From Arthrobacter sp. HY1533 (GTDB lineage: Bacteria; Actinomycetota; Actinomycetes; Actinomycetales; Micrococcaceae): DNA of 64,000 bases. The translations under genes and the position numbers were made by a program. How positions within the stretch are numbered: position 1 is the stretch's first letter; the number at the start of each line of letters is the position of its first letter. The DNA lies in contig NZ_JANKZF010000016.1 in the NCBI RefSeq assembly GCF_027568515.1, forward strand, positions 61,041 to 125,040. Reading direction: 5' to 3'. Under the pieces are notes generated by a model that did not search any database, was not told where the DNA came from, and saw only the letters and a program-made list of their open reading frames with translations. This document shows positions 44,347 through 52,542 of this stretch, piece after piece.

Positions 44347-45014
44347 GGCCGTGGCACCTCGGCGGTGACGACGCCGTCTTCCAGGGCGCGGTGGTAGAGC
44401 TCCAGCTTGGTGGGGGCGAAGCGGCCCGCCGCGGCGTACTTTTCGCGGATCCGCTTGATGTTGGTCCCCACGGTGTTGGCCGAAATGTTCATGCGGGTGG
44501 CAATCTGCCCCCGGGTGAATCCGGTGGCGTAGTACCGCAGCGTTTCCCGTTCCCGGTCACTGAGTTCGGCGGCGAGGAAGGCCGGATCGGCGGAAATTGC
44601 GGCGGCCAGCTCCTGGTTGTCAATTGTCTGCCCGGCGGCCACAAGCCTGACCAGTTCCAGGGTGGTGCGGATTTCCTCCGACTTGCGGGAGATGCCCGAT
44701 GCCCCGGCTGCGAGGGCCTCGCGAATGTCATCCGAGTTGTCCCCAATGCTGAAAACCAGCACGGGGTAGCCGGCGGCCAGCACGGCCCTGACGTTCTCCC
44801 CCGGCCGCGAACCGTCCGACAGCGAGAGGTCCAGCACCACGACGTCGAACATGTTGGGCGGGCCCTGCAGCAGGGCCCTGACGGTCGAGGCCTCCCCAAT
44901 GACTTTGACGGGCTTGGTGGAAATCTTCGCCTCGAGGGCAGCGCCTGCCGAGAAGCCAATGCGCACCACTTCGTTGTCATCAACAATGCCAACACGAATG
45001 ACGTTGCCAGGCAT
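44343..45014 (-). CDS. LuxR/NarL-type response regulator
   Basis: The 223-residue protein has a receiver domain (acidic pocket VDDNE at 11-15, phospho-accepting Asp 62 in VVLDLSLSDG, and a Lys in SRKSEE near 116). A C-terminal LuxR helix-turn-helix follows (ELSDRERETLRYYATGFTRGQIATRMNISANTVGTNIKRIREKY, about 150-195). It is first in the operon with its cognate kinase. Its targets are not evident; the operon's own promoter region and the neighbouring surface phosphodiesterase gene are candidates. Confidence 0.9.
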   Translation of the reverse strand: MPGNVIRVGIVDDNEVVRIGFSAGAALEAKISTKPVKVIGEASTVRALLQGPPNMFDVVVLDLSLSDGSRPGENVRAVLAAGYPVLVFSIGDNSDDIREALAAGASGISRKSEEIRTTLELVRLVAAGQTIDNQELAAAISADPAFLAAELSDRERETLRYYATGFTRGQIATRMNISANTVGTNIKRIREKYAAAGRFAPTKLELYHRALEDGVVTAEVPRP

Positions 45015-45173
45015 CGGGCCCCCTTCCGCAGCGAAACCAGTAGTGGACAGCCTAGGTGCGGAAGGTCACATTCCCGCTGTCTGCGCCGGTCCCCGCGGAA
45101 TGATTACGCCATTCGATGTTTTAACTGATCCTGGCCTTCTTTGTTTTTGTCCCGTGGAAACTGGGCAGCTTGC

Positions 45174-45220
45174 CTCGACAGGCTCAACCGCTGCCGTGGC
45201 CGGTGGTTGAGCCTGTCAAG
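45174..45220. repeat. Inverted pair of the GGTTGAGCCTGTCGAG element
   Basis: CTCGACAGGCTCAACC (45174-45189) and GGTTGAGCCTGTCAAG (45205-45220) form a 16-bp inverted repeat with one mismatch and a 15-base loop. It lies 20 bases from the stop of the phosphodiesterase gene. It is the same family as the tandem copies at 20235-20313. Confidence 0.75.
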
Positions 45221-45239
45221 ATCGGCCGGAGCCGGCCCG

Positions 45240-47483
45240 CTATGCGTGGGCGCGGCGGCGGATGCGCAGGGCGATGCCGCCAACCAGGAGCAGCAGGGCA
45301 GCCGATGACATCAGCAGCATCCCGCTGGCGCCCGTTGAGGCAAGGCCATCCTGGGAATCGCCGGCGGCTGATCCCGCCGGGGCGGTGGTTCCGTCTGTGG
45401 GCGTTTCACCCGGCTGGGTTGAGGGCGTTCCACTGGGCTGGGTGCCCGGTCCGTCGACGGCGGCAAATGCAAGCTCCTGCTGGGCAGTGACGTTTCCAGC
45501 CACATCCGACGCGCGGAACAGGATAGTTGCGGCGTTGCTGCCAACGGCAACCGGTGCCGTGTAAGCCTGCCAGGTGGCCCCGGCATCGCTGCTGAACTCC
45601 AGTGCCGCGATGCCTGAACCGGCGTCCGTGGCCGTTGCCTTCGCAGTGCGGCCCTCTGCCATGGCGCCCAGTTCGGGTGCGGCCGTGTCCACCTTGATGG
45701 TGCCCAGCGTCTTGGTTTCCTCGGCAGTGCCTCCGCCGTTCACGGAGCGGTAGTCCACCTTCGTCTCCCCGTCGGCAAGGGTGACGGGACCTGAATAGGT
45801 GACCCATCCGCCGTCGTTCAGCTGGTACTCGGTGCGGGCACCTGACTCCGCCGCCAGGGCTGCGGCACCTTCCTGGACCGTGAGGGTCAGGGTGGGGGCG
45901 GAGGTGTGCCAGCCGCTGGCGGCCGGAGCCGCGATCTGGGCCGTGGTGACGGGGACGGCCCACGCGGCCTGCGTGAGGTTGACCTGGTCAACGGTCCAGA
46001 AGGCGCTGTTGGTGCCGGTGTACTTGAAGCGCAGCTGCGCTTCCTTGGCGCCGGCGGGAACGTCCACGGGCAGGGTCTCGAACTTGTTGGTGTTCAGCTT
46101 GTACGCCTTGACCAGCTGGGGTTCCCCGCCGTCGAAGCTGATGAAGACCTCGCCGGACTGCGGGCCGTCGATCTGGTAGTTGGAGGCGAAGTTCACCGAA
46201 GCGGTGGGCCGGCCGTTGAGCGGGAAGGCGGGGCTGACCAGGGTCGAATCGAATTTGCCGGGGGCGTGCGCCTTGTCATCCCACTCATCGGAATCGGCCA
46301 CCGCGAAGACGTTGCGGTTGCGCACGCTGGTCTCGCGGCCCTGGTTGCGGTCAACGTTGGACCAGAATTCGTCCGTTGCGAAGGACCAGCCATTCCACTC
46401 CGTGACCCCTCCTGTGGGCATGGCCGAGTTGTCGATGCTCCAGCCGTCAGGGGTTTCCCGGGTCCAGCCCAGGACATCGGCGGCGACTGCTGTCTCGTCG
46501 GCACGGGTCGTGAGCTTCCCGCGGACGCTGTCAAAGGTGTCGGGGACCACCTCGTCGATCGGCTTGCCGTCCAGGTTCCAGGCGGGGTCAATTGCGACGC
46601 CCTGGTGCTTGAGGACGGTGGGGGCGATGTCGGTGACCTTGATGTCATGGCGCGTGGAGTTGGCGGGGATGCCGGCGCCCTGGGCGATCACGAAGGACTG
46701 GCGTTCCAGCTGGGTGCTGCCGCCGTGTCCGCCCGTGGGCGTGTGGCCGTGGTCGGCGGTGATGACAATGAGCCAGTCCTCCGCGGCGTAGCTGGGGCGG
46801 GCCTTGACGGCTGCAAGAATCTCACCGACTTTGGCGTCGGTGACCTTCAGCTGGGCCTGGTAGTTGGCGCTGCTGCTGCCGGAGCTGTGACCGGCGCCGT
46901 CGACGTCGTCGAGGTGGACGAACGTGCTGTCCGGGTTGCCGTTCTTGAGGTAGTCCACGGCCTTGGCTGTGGTGTTGTCATCCGAGCCCGGTGCAAGCGC
47001 CAGGTCCGTGCCGACGGAGAATATGATTTCCGGAATGGGGCCCCAGGTGCCGGCCACCAGGGTGGAGGTGGCGGGGTCGTTCTGTTCCAGGCGGTCCTGG
47101 AAGTTGGTGAACGTTTCCAGATTGTTGCCGCCAAAGCCGTTGTCAACGACGCGGTGCTTGTCGGGCCAGGCGCCCGTGGCGATGGTGCTCCATCCGGGGC
47201 CTGACACCGTGGGGGCCATGGGGCTGGCGTACAGGTTGCTGGCTGCCGTCATGCCCGCCGCGCGGACCGACTCGATGGCTGGCAGGGACGTCTTGTCCAT
47301 GACGCTCACCGATGCCCCGTCCAGGCCGATCACGAGTGACTTCTGGATCTTAGTGCCGGCCGGCAGGCCTTCGTAGGGGGCGCCAGCGTCTGCGGCGGTG
47401 GCTGCGGGCGTGAACGTCATGGCCGCCACTGCCACTGCGGCAGTCACTACAAGTGGGCGGACTGCGCGATGTGATGAACGCAT
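45240..47483 (-). CDS. Cell-wall-anchored phosphodiesterase/nucleotide pyrophosphatase-like protein with LAxTG signal
   Basis: The 747-residue protein has a signal peptide (1-31) and an alkaline-phosphatase-superfamily domain. Metal and catalytic residues resemble nucleotide pyrophosphatase/phosphodiesterases: D55 (VIGLDGA), nucleophile T92 (APTVSGPGWS), D192/H199 (HLDDVDGAGH), D244/H245 (TADHGH) and H253. A jelly-roll-like region, two Ig-like or chitobiase-type domains (about 500-660), a Pro/Thr stalk, LASTG, a membrane span and RIRRRAHA follow. It should hydrolyse phosphodiesters at the cell surface after sortase attachment; the substrate is unknown. ATG 47483 follows GGAGAAGAGACC. Confidence 0.85.
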   Translation of the reverse strand: MRSSHRAVRPLVVTAAVAVAAMTFTPAATAADAGAPYEGLPAGTKIQKSLVIGLDGASVSVMDKTSLPAIESVRAAGMTAASNLYASPMAPTVSGPGWSTIATGAWPDKHRVVDNGFGGNNLETFTNFQDRLEQNDPATSTLVAGTWGPIPEIIFSVGTDLALAPGSDDNTTAKAVDYLKNGNPDSTFVHLDDVDGAGHSSGSSSANYQAQLKVTDAKVGEILAAVKARPSYAAEDWLIVITADHGHTPTGGHGGSTQLERQSFVIAQGAGIPANSTRHDIKVTDIAPTVLKHQGVAIDPAWNLDGKPIDEVVPDTFDSVRGKLTTRADETAVAADVLGWTRETPDGWSIDNSAMPTGGVTEWNGWSFATDEFWSNVDRNQGRETSVRNRNVFAVADSDEWDDKAHAPGKFDSTLVSPAFPLNGRPTASVNFASNYQIDGPQSGEVFISFDGGEPQLVKAYKLNTNKFETLPVDVPAGAKEAQLRFKYTGTNSAFWTVDQVNLTQAAWAVPVTTAQIAAPAASGWHTSAPTLTLTVQEGAAALAAESGARTEYQLNDGGWVTYSGPVTLADGETKVDYRSVNGGGTAEETKTLGTIKVDTAAPELGAMAEGRTAKATATDAGSGIAALEFSSDAGATWQAYTAPVAVGSNAATILFRASDVAGNVTAQQELAFAAVDGPGTQPSGTPSTQPGETPTDGTTAPAGSAAGDSQDGLASTGASGMLLMSSAALLLLVGGIALRIRRRAHA

Positions 47484-47656
47484 GGTCTCTTCTCCGTCTC
47501 TGGTGCCCTGGTTGGCACCCTTGAAACGGTATTGAGCCAAATCAACGCCCCCATTTCCGCCGGGTGTGCGCGGCGTGAACACTTCTTGTCAATACAAGCT
47601 GTTCACGTTTACCGCCCACGGCTGCCGCCCCGGCCCCGGACATGAACGCCCCCATG

Positions 47657-47854
47657 GACGCGGCATCACCTGACGTCGCTTTTTCGGCGACCCGGCACCA
47701 CCTGACGTCGCTTTTTCGGCAACGCGGCACCACTTGATGTCGCTTAACGCCAAACGCTCCAGCACCCGTGTGAACGAGTGCTGGAGCGTTTGTCTTTTCA
47801 CAGCATCTGCTGATGCGGCGTTGGGAAAAACACGACGTTAAGTGATGCCGCGTC
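47657..47854. repeat. Array of a 32-bp intergenic repeat with an inverted copy
   Basis: Two tandem 32-bp units (47661-47692 and 47693-47724), sharing CACCTGACGTCGCTTTTTCG, are followed by a truncated third (47725-47751). A hairpin follows, and a fourth copy lies in inverted orientation at 47821-47854 (CATCACTTAACGTCG on the minus strand). The outermost copies could pair over about 22 bases. The array occupies most of the 384-base gap between the phosphodiesterase and ddl genes; the remaining part (47484-47656) holds the phosphodiesterase promoter region and nothing else I can identify. Confidence 0.75.
47751..47792. terminator. Hairpin inside the repeat array, possible ddl terminator
   Basis: CAAACGCTCCAGCAC (47751-47765) pairs perfectly with 47778-47792, with a loop of 12 bases. 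The plus-strand tail TCTTTTC is T-rich, but the gene that ends nearby (ddl) is on the minus strand, where there is no T-run. It may be bidirectional or part of the repeat element. Confidence 0.55.
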
Positions 47855-47867
47855 GGGGTTGGTGGGG

Positions 47868-49004
47868 TTAGCGGAGGCCGACCTTGCGGTGCAGGGCCAG
47901 CTGGATGAGCTCGTCGATCAGCTCCGGGTAGTCCAGGCCCGAGGCGCGCCACATCTGCGGGTACATGGAGCTGGGCGTGAAGCCGGGCATCGTGTTGATC
48001 TCGTTGATCACCAGTTCACCCGCTGCCGTGTAGAAGAAGTCCACGCGGGAGAGGCCCTCGGCGCCCACGGCGTCGAACGCCAGTGCGGCCTGCTCCTGGA
48101 TGCGCGCCACGTCGGCCTCCGGCATGTCCGCCGGGCAGCTGAGGTTCACGGCGTCGCCCTGGACGTACTTGGCCTCGAAGTCGTAAAACGCATGGTGGTC
48201 GCCGTCAACCATGGCAATCTCGCCCGGCAGCGAGACGCGCGGGGCGTCACTCCCCCGGCCCTCGAGCACGGCGATTTCAATTTCGCGGCCCACGATGCCG
48301 GCCTCAATGACGAGCTTGAGGTCGTGCCTGCGGGCCTCGGCGATGGCGGCATCCAGGCCGTCAAGCGAGTCCACCTTGGAGATGCCCATGGAGGACCCGG
48401 CACGCGCAGGCTTCACGAAAACGGGGAAGCCCAGGGCTGCAACGCGTTCGCGAACGAGCGCGGGGTCAACCGTCCAATCGCGGTCGGACACGGCAACGTA
48501 GGGGCCCACGGCCAGTCCGGCAGCCTCGAAGACCACCTTCATGTAGTGCTTGTCCATGCCAATGGCGGAGGCCAAAACACCGGCACCCACGTAGCGGGTG
48601 TCGGAAAGTTCCAGCATTCCCTGGATGGTGCCATCCTCACCCCACGGGCCGTGCAGCAGCGGGAACACCACGTCGACGGCGCCCAGTTCCTGCGGCACGG
48701 CGGCCGCTTCCGAGACAACCAACTGGTGGCCGCCGCCCAGGTGCGCCAGCGAAACCGTGGCCTCCCCCGCCGCAACCTCCGGCAGGGCACCCCCCGTGAG
48801 GGACCAGCCTGCGATCTCTTCCCCGGCCAAAACCCACTGGCCGTTTTTCGCAATGCCGATCGGGACGACGTCGTACTTGTCCCGGTCAATGGCACCCAGC
48901 ACGCCGGCAGCGGTCACGCAGCTCACGGCATGCTCGCTGGAGCGCCCACCGAAGAGAATGGCGACGCGAATGGGCGCAGTGGTGGCGGGGGAATCAGTAG
49001 TCAC
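47868..49004 (-). CDS. ddl: D-alanine--D-alanine ligase
   Basis: The 378-residue ATP-grasp enzyme makes D-Ala-D-Ala for peptidoglycan precursors. Signatures: ILFGGRSSEHAVSCVTA at the N-terminus, HGPWGEDGTIQGMLEL near 110, VKPARAGSSMGISKV near 195, and FFYTAAGELVINEINTMPGFTPSSMYP near 325 (metal-binding Glu and Asn). The length is normal. The gene is last in the run murA-plsC-gpsA-ddl, three bases after the gpsA stop. Confidence 0.97.
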   Translation of the reverse strand: MTTDSPATTAPIRVAILFGGRSSEHAVSCVTAAGVLGAIDRDKYDVVPIGIAKNGQWVLAGEEIAGWSLTGGALPEVAAGEATVSLAHLGGGHQLVVSEAAAVPQELGAVDVVFPLLHGPWGEDGTIQGMLELSDTRYVGAGVLASAIGMDKHYMKVVFEAAGLAVGPYVAVSDRDWTVDPALVRERVAALGFPVFVKPARAGSSMGISKVDSLDGLDAAIAEARRHDLKLVIEAGIVGREIEIAVLEGRGSDAPRVSLPGEIAMVDGDHHAFYDFEAKYVQGDAVNLSCPADMPEADVARIQEQAALAFDAVGAEGLSRVDFFYTAAGELVINEINTMPGFTPSSMYPQMWRASGLDYPELIDELIQLALHRKVGLR

Positions 49005-49007
49005 GCG

Positions 49008-50045
49008 TCAGTCGCCTTCGGATTTCAGTTGGCGGGCCAGAAGCAGCGGGCCCAGATCATCGACAGTCAGTTTACCTTCAAGCACGCCCACCACGGCGTT
49101 GGTGATGGGCATATCGACGCCCACCTTGGCCGCAAGATCGGACACGGCGCGCCCGGACTTGATGCCCTCGGCGGTCTGCGTCATGCGGTTGTTGACCTCA
49201 TCAAGGGTGAGGCCCTCGCCCAGCATGCGCCCGGCGGTGTGGTTGCGGCTCAGGGACGAGGAGCATGTGGCCACGAGGTCGCCCAGCCCTGCCAGCCCTG
49301 CCATGGTCTCGGCCTTGCCGCCCAGCGCCAGCGCCAGCCGCGTGGTCTCAGCCAGGCCGCGGGTGATGACGGAGGCCTTCGTGTTGTCGCCAACCTTCTG
49401 GCCCTCGCAGATGCCCACGCACAGCGCAATCACGTTCTTCACGATCCCGCCGATTTCCACGCCCACCACGTCATTGACGGTGTAGGGGCGGAAGTACTTG
49501 GGCTTGCAGATCTTCGCAACCCACTTGGCCGTGTTCTCGTCGGCGCACGCCACCACGGATGCCGTGGGCTCCTGCCGCGCGATCTCCATGGCCAGGTTGG
49601 GCCCGGAGACCACCACGATGCGTTCCGCCGGCAGGTCCAGCTCCTGTGCAATGACCTGGGACATGCGCTGGTCCGAGCCCAGCTCCAGGCCCTTCATCAA
49701 GCTCACGACGACGGCATCCTGCGCCAGGTGCCCGGCCCACCCGCGCAACTGCTCGCGCAGCGTCTGGGCGGGAACGGCCAGGACCACGAGCTCGGCGTCC
49801 GCCAGGACCTCCAGGGCGTCGGTGGAGGCGGATATGTTGGCCGGAAGCTCCGTGGTGGAAAGGTAGCGCGGGTTGCGGTGTTGGTTGTTGATCTGGTCAA
49901 CAACCTCCTGCCGGCGGCCCCACAGCACAATCTTCCGGTCGGTTCCCGCCGCGGCGTCGCCGAGGATCTTGGCGAAGGTGGTTCCCCAGCTGCCCGCGCC
50001 CAAAACCGCGATCTTGGCCGGTGCGTTGCCATCCACATAGCTCAC
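49008..50045 (-). CDS. gpsA: NAD(P)-dependent glycerol-3-phosphate dehydrogenase
   Basis: The 345-residue protein supplies sn-glycerol-3-phosphate for phospholipids. It has the NAD-binding motif AVLGAGSWGTTFAKIL near residue 15, SLMKGLE near 117 (catalytic lysine region), SGPNLAMEIA near 147 and the substrate-binding GLAGLGDLVATCSSSLSRN near 255. ATG 50045 overlaps the acyltransferase stop by four bases, indicating translational coupling with the next step of lipid synthesis. Confidence 0.97.
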   Translation of the reverse strand: MSYVDGNAPAKIAVLGAGSWGTTFAKILGDAAAGTDRKIVLWGRRQEVVDQINNQHRNPRYLSTTELPANISASTDALEVLADAELVVLAVPAQTLREQLRGWAGHLAQDAVVVSLMKGLELGSDQRMSQVIAQELDLPAERIVVVSGPNLAMEIARQEPTASVVACADENTAKWVAKICKPKYFRPYTVNDVVGVEIGGIVKNVIALCVGICEGQKVGDNTKASVITRGLAETTRLALALGGKAETMAGLAGLGDLVATCSSSLSRNHTAGRMLGEGLTLDEVNNRMTQTAEGIKSGRAVSDLAAKVGVDMPITNAVVGVLEGKLTVDDLGPLLLARQLKSEGD

Positions 50046-50893
50046 TGGAGGTCCCCTGTTTCTGTTGTGCCGGCGTCGTTCTTGGTCTGTGGCGCTTCTT
50101 CACCCTTGGCGCCGCGCTCCACGAAGCGGCCATGGCTGGCCTGCTGGTGGGCGCTGGGGTCCCAGAGTTCAGCCGGGGCCTTCTCTCCGCGCAGGTCCTC
50201 GAGCATGGCCGTGATGGCCTTCATGATGACATCCGTCATGGCCTCGAGCGTGGCCTTGTCGGCAGTGCTGCCGGCAAATGCGCCCAGGTCGATGGGGTCG
50301 CCCACCACCACATGGACCTTCTTGCGGGGGAAGATCTTGAAGCTCTTGGCGTAGCGCGGGAAGGCCTCCTGCGCGCCCCAGTGGACCACCGGGACCACCT
50401 TGGCGCCGGTGCCCAGCGCCAGGCGGGCGGCACCGGTGCGGCCCTTCATGGGCCACAGCTCGGGGTCGCGGGTCAGCGTGCCCTCGGGGTAGATGACCAC
50501 CGCGCCGCCGCCGTCGAGCACTTCCTGGGCGGCGATGAGCGACTTGCCGGCACCGGCGCCGCTGCGCTCCACCGGGATCTGCTTGGCGCCGCGCAGGGCC
50601 GCGCCGAGGACGGGTGTCCGGAACAGGCCGTCCTTGGCCAAAAAGTGCGGCATGATGTTCTGGTTGTAGAGCATGTGCCCCACCACGATGGGGTCAATTT
50701 CGGTGCAGTGGTTGGGGACCACGATGAAGCCCTCGTCGCGCGGGAGCTTTTCCAGGCCATGCCATTCCTTGCCCACCACAACGTTCATGAGGGGGCGGGC
50801 CACGCCGGCCAGCAGCGCGAAGAACATGCGCGTGCCCAGGGACATGCCCTTGGGCTTGAAGGGGCGCTTGGGCGCACTGCCCTGCCCGGTCAT
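50042..50893 (-). CDS. plsC: 1-acyl-sn-glycerol-3-phosphate acyltransferase family (PlsC-like)
   Basis: The 283-residue protein has the acyltransferase HX4D motif as NHCTEID (about residue 80), a substrate motif around GAKQIPVERSGAGAG near 135, and the conserved YPEGTLTRD segment near 173. It most likely acylates lysophosphatidic acid at the membrane. ATG 50893 overlaps the murA stop by four bases. Its place beside gpsA fits phospholipid synthesis. Confidence 0.9.
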   Translation of the reverse strand: MTGQGSAPKRPFKPKGMSLGTRMFFALLAGVARPLMNVVVGKEWHGLEKLPRDEGFIVVPNHCTEIDPIVVGHMLYNQNIMPHFLAKDGLFRTPVLGAALRGAKQIPVERSGAGAGKSLIAAQEVLDGGGAVVIYPEGTLTRDPELWPMKGRTGAARLALGTGAKVVPVVHWGAQEAFPRYAKSFKIFPRKKVHVVVGDPIDLGAFAGSTADKATLEAMTDVIMKAITAMLEDLRGEKAPAELWDPSAHQQASHGRFVERGAKGEEAPQTKNDAGTTETGDLQ

Positions 50894-52233
50894 TTGCGCC
50901 CCGCCTTGCCGTTGGCCTCAATCACGTCGAAGTCGGCGCCGAGGCCGTCAAGCTTGGCGGTGAAGTGCTCGTAGCCGCGGCTGATCACGTCGATGCCTGT
51001 CACGGTGGAGGTGCCCTGGGCCGCGAGTGCGGCGATCATGTGGCTGAAGCCGCCGCGGAGGTCCGGGACGTGGATGTTGGCGCCCGTGAGCGGGGTGGAT
51101 CCGGAGATCACGGCCGAGTGGGTGAAGTTGCGCTGGCCGAAGCGGCACGGGATGCTGCCCAGGCATTCGCGGTGCAGCTGGATGCTGGCGCCCATCCGGG
51201 TGAGTGCCTCGGTGAAGCCGAAACGGTTCTCGTACACGGTCTCGTGGACGATCGAGACGCCCTCGGCCTGGGTCAGGGCCACCACGAGCGGCTGCTGCCA
51301 GTCGGTCATGAAGCCCGGGTGCACATCGGTTTCCAGCACGAGCGGCTTGAGTGCGCCGCCCTTGTGGAAGAAGCGGATGCCGTCGTCGTGGATGTCCATG
51401 CCGCCGCCGATTTTGCGGAAGGTGTTCACGAACGTCATCATGTCGCGCTGGCTGGCACCCTCGACGTAGATGTCGCCGCCGGTGACGAGTGCGGCCGAGG
51501 CCCAGGACGCGGATTCGTTGCGGTCCGGCAGGGCCGTGTGGTCGTAGCCGCTGAGTTCGGTGACGCCCTCGATGCGGATGGTGCGGTCGGTCTGCACCGA
51601 GATGATGGCGCCCATCTTCTGCAAGATGGCGATCAGGTCAATGATTTCCGGTTCCGTGGCGGCACCGGTCAGTTCCGTGATGCCCTCGGCGCGGGTGGCG
51701 GAGAGGAGAACCTGCTCGGTGGCCCCGACGCTGGGGTACGGCAGGGAGATCTTGGTGCCCTTGAGCCCGTTGGGGGCCGTGATGGAGGTGCCGGAGCCGG
51801 TCTTGTCCACGACGGCGCCGAACTGGCGCAGCACTTCCAGGTGGTAGTCGATGGGCCTGTCGCCGATCTTGCAGCCGCCCAGGTCGGGGATGAAGGCGTG
51901 CCCGATCGAGTGGATCAGGGGCCCGCACAGCAGGATCGGGATGCGGGAGTCGCCAGCGTGGGTGTTGATCTCGGCGCTCGAGGCCTTCTTGGCGTTGGCC
52001 GGGTCCATGGTGAGGTCGCCCGTGACGGGGTCCTTCTCCACAGTGATGCCGTGAATCTGCAGCAGCGAGGTGACCACCTCGACGTCCTTGATTTCCGGGA
52101 CGTTGCGCAGCGTTGAGGGCGTGTTGCCCAGCAATGCCGCAACCATGGCCTTGGGGACCAGGTTCTTGGCGCCGCGCACCTGGACGCGTCCCTTGAGTGG
52201 AACACCGCCTCGGACTGTCAGAATTCTGCTCAT
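50890..52233 (-). CDS. murA: UDP-N-acetylglucosamine 1-carboxyvinyltransferase
   Basis: The 447-residue EPSP-synthase-fold enzyme adds enolpyruvate to UDP-GlcNAc in the first committed step of peptidoglycan synthesis. The catalytic loop reads LGGCKIGDRPIDYH near residue 120, so the fosfomycin-sensitive cysteine is present rather than the aspartate of mycobacteria. The substrate lysine and asparagine are in VRGAKNLVPKAM near 20. ATG 52233 (MSRILTVRGG) is preceded by AGGTG; GTG 52239 is an alternative. It is the first gene of the cell-wall/phospholipid run. Confidence 0.95.
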   Translation of the reverse strand: MSRILTVRGGVPLKGRVQVRGAKNLVPKAMVAALLGNTPSTLRNVPEIKDVEVVTSLLQIHGITVEKDPVTGDLTMDPANAKKASSAEINTHAGDSRIPILLCGPLIHSIGHAFIPDLGGCKIGDRPIDYHLEVLRQFGAVVDKTGSGTSITAPNGLKGTKISLPYPSVGATEQVLLSATRAEGITELTGAATEPEIIDLIAILQKMGAIISVQTDRTIRIEGVTELSGYDHTALPDRNESASWASAALVTGGDIYVEGASQRDMMTFVNTFRKIGGGMDIHDDGIRFFHKGGALKPLVLETDVHPGFMTDWQQPLVVALTQAEGVSIVHETVYENRFGFTEALTRMGASIQLHRECLGSIPCRFGQRNFTHSAVISGSTPLTGANIHVPDLRGGFSHMIAALAAQGTSTVTGIDVISRGYEHFTAKLDGLGADFDVIEANGKAGRK

Positions 52234-52542
52234 CGTCACCTAATCCTCTGTTCCACCTACACGTCCCGAAGCTGCCGGGACCTCAGACAAGCATAGTTTC
52301 TCGGCTTCGGATGCCGAAATGATCCCGCACCGGCTGTGGTGCACGCCTCACGGACCCGGATCCGGGGCTGGCCGTAATGTTGCCGCGATCGGGCCGCTTC
52401 GCTGTGGGCCGAGGCTACGATGGGCCTACTCGCGGGGGCTTGGCGGTTGCCGCGATTCATGGACTGGGTCTCACAGGCAAGCGAACCTTTCCGGGCTGCT
52501 GGGGCGGCCCGGGGAAACTGCGAGTTTCGAAGGCGGGCTGTC

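Noticed and set aside
47859..50354. 831-codon open frame antisense to ddl, gpsA and plsC
   Set aside because: It is a by-product of GC-rich codon bias opposite three certain genes. Its translation is His/Gln/Arg/Gly-rich with no family features.
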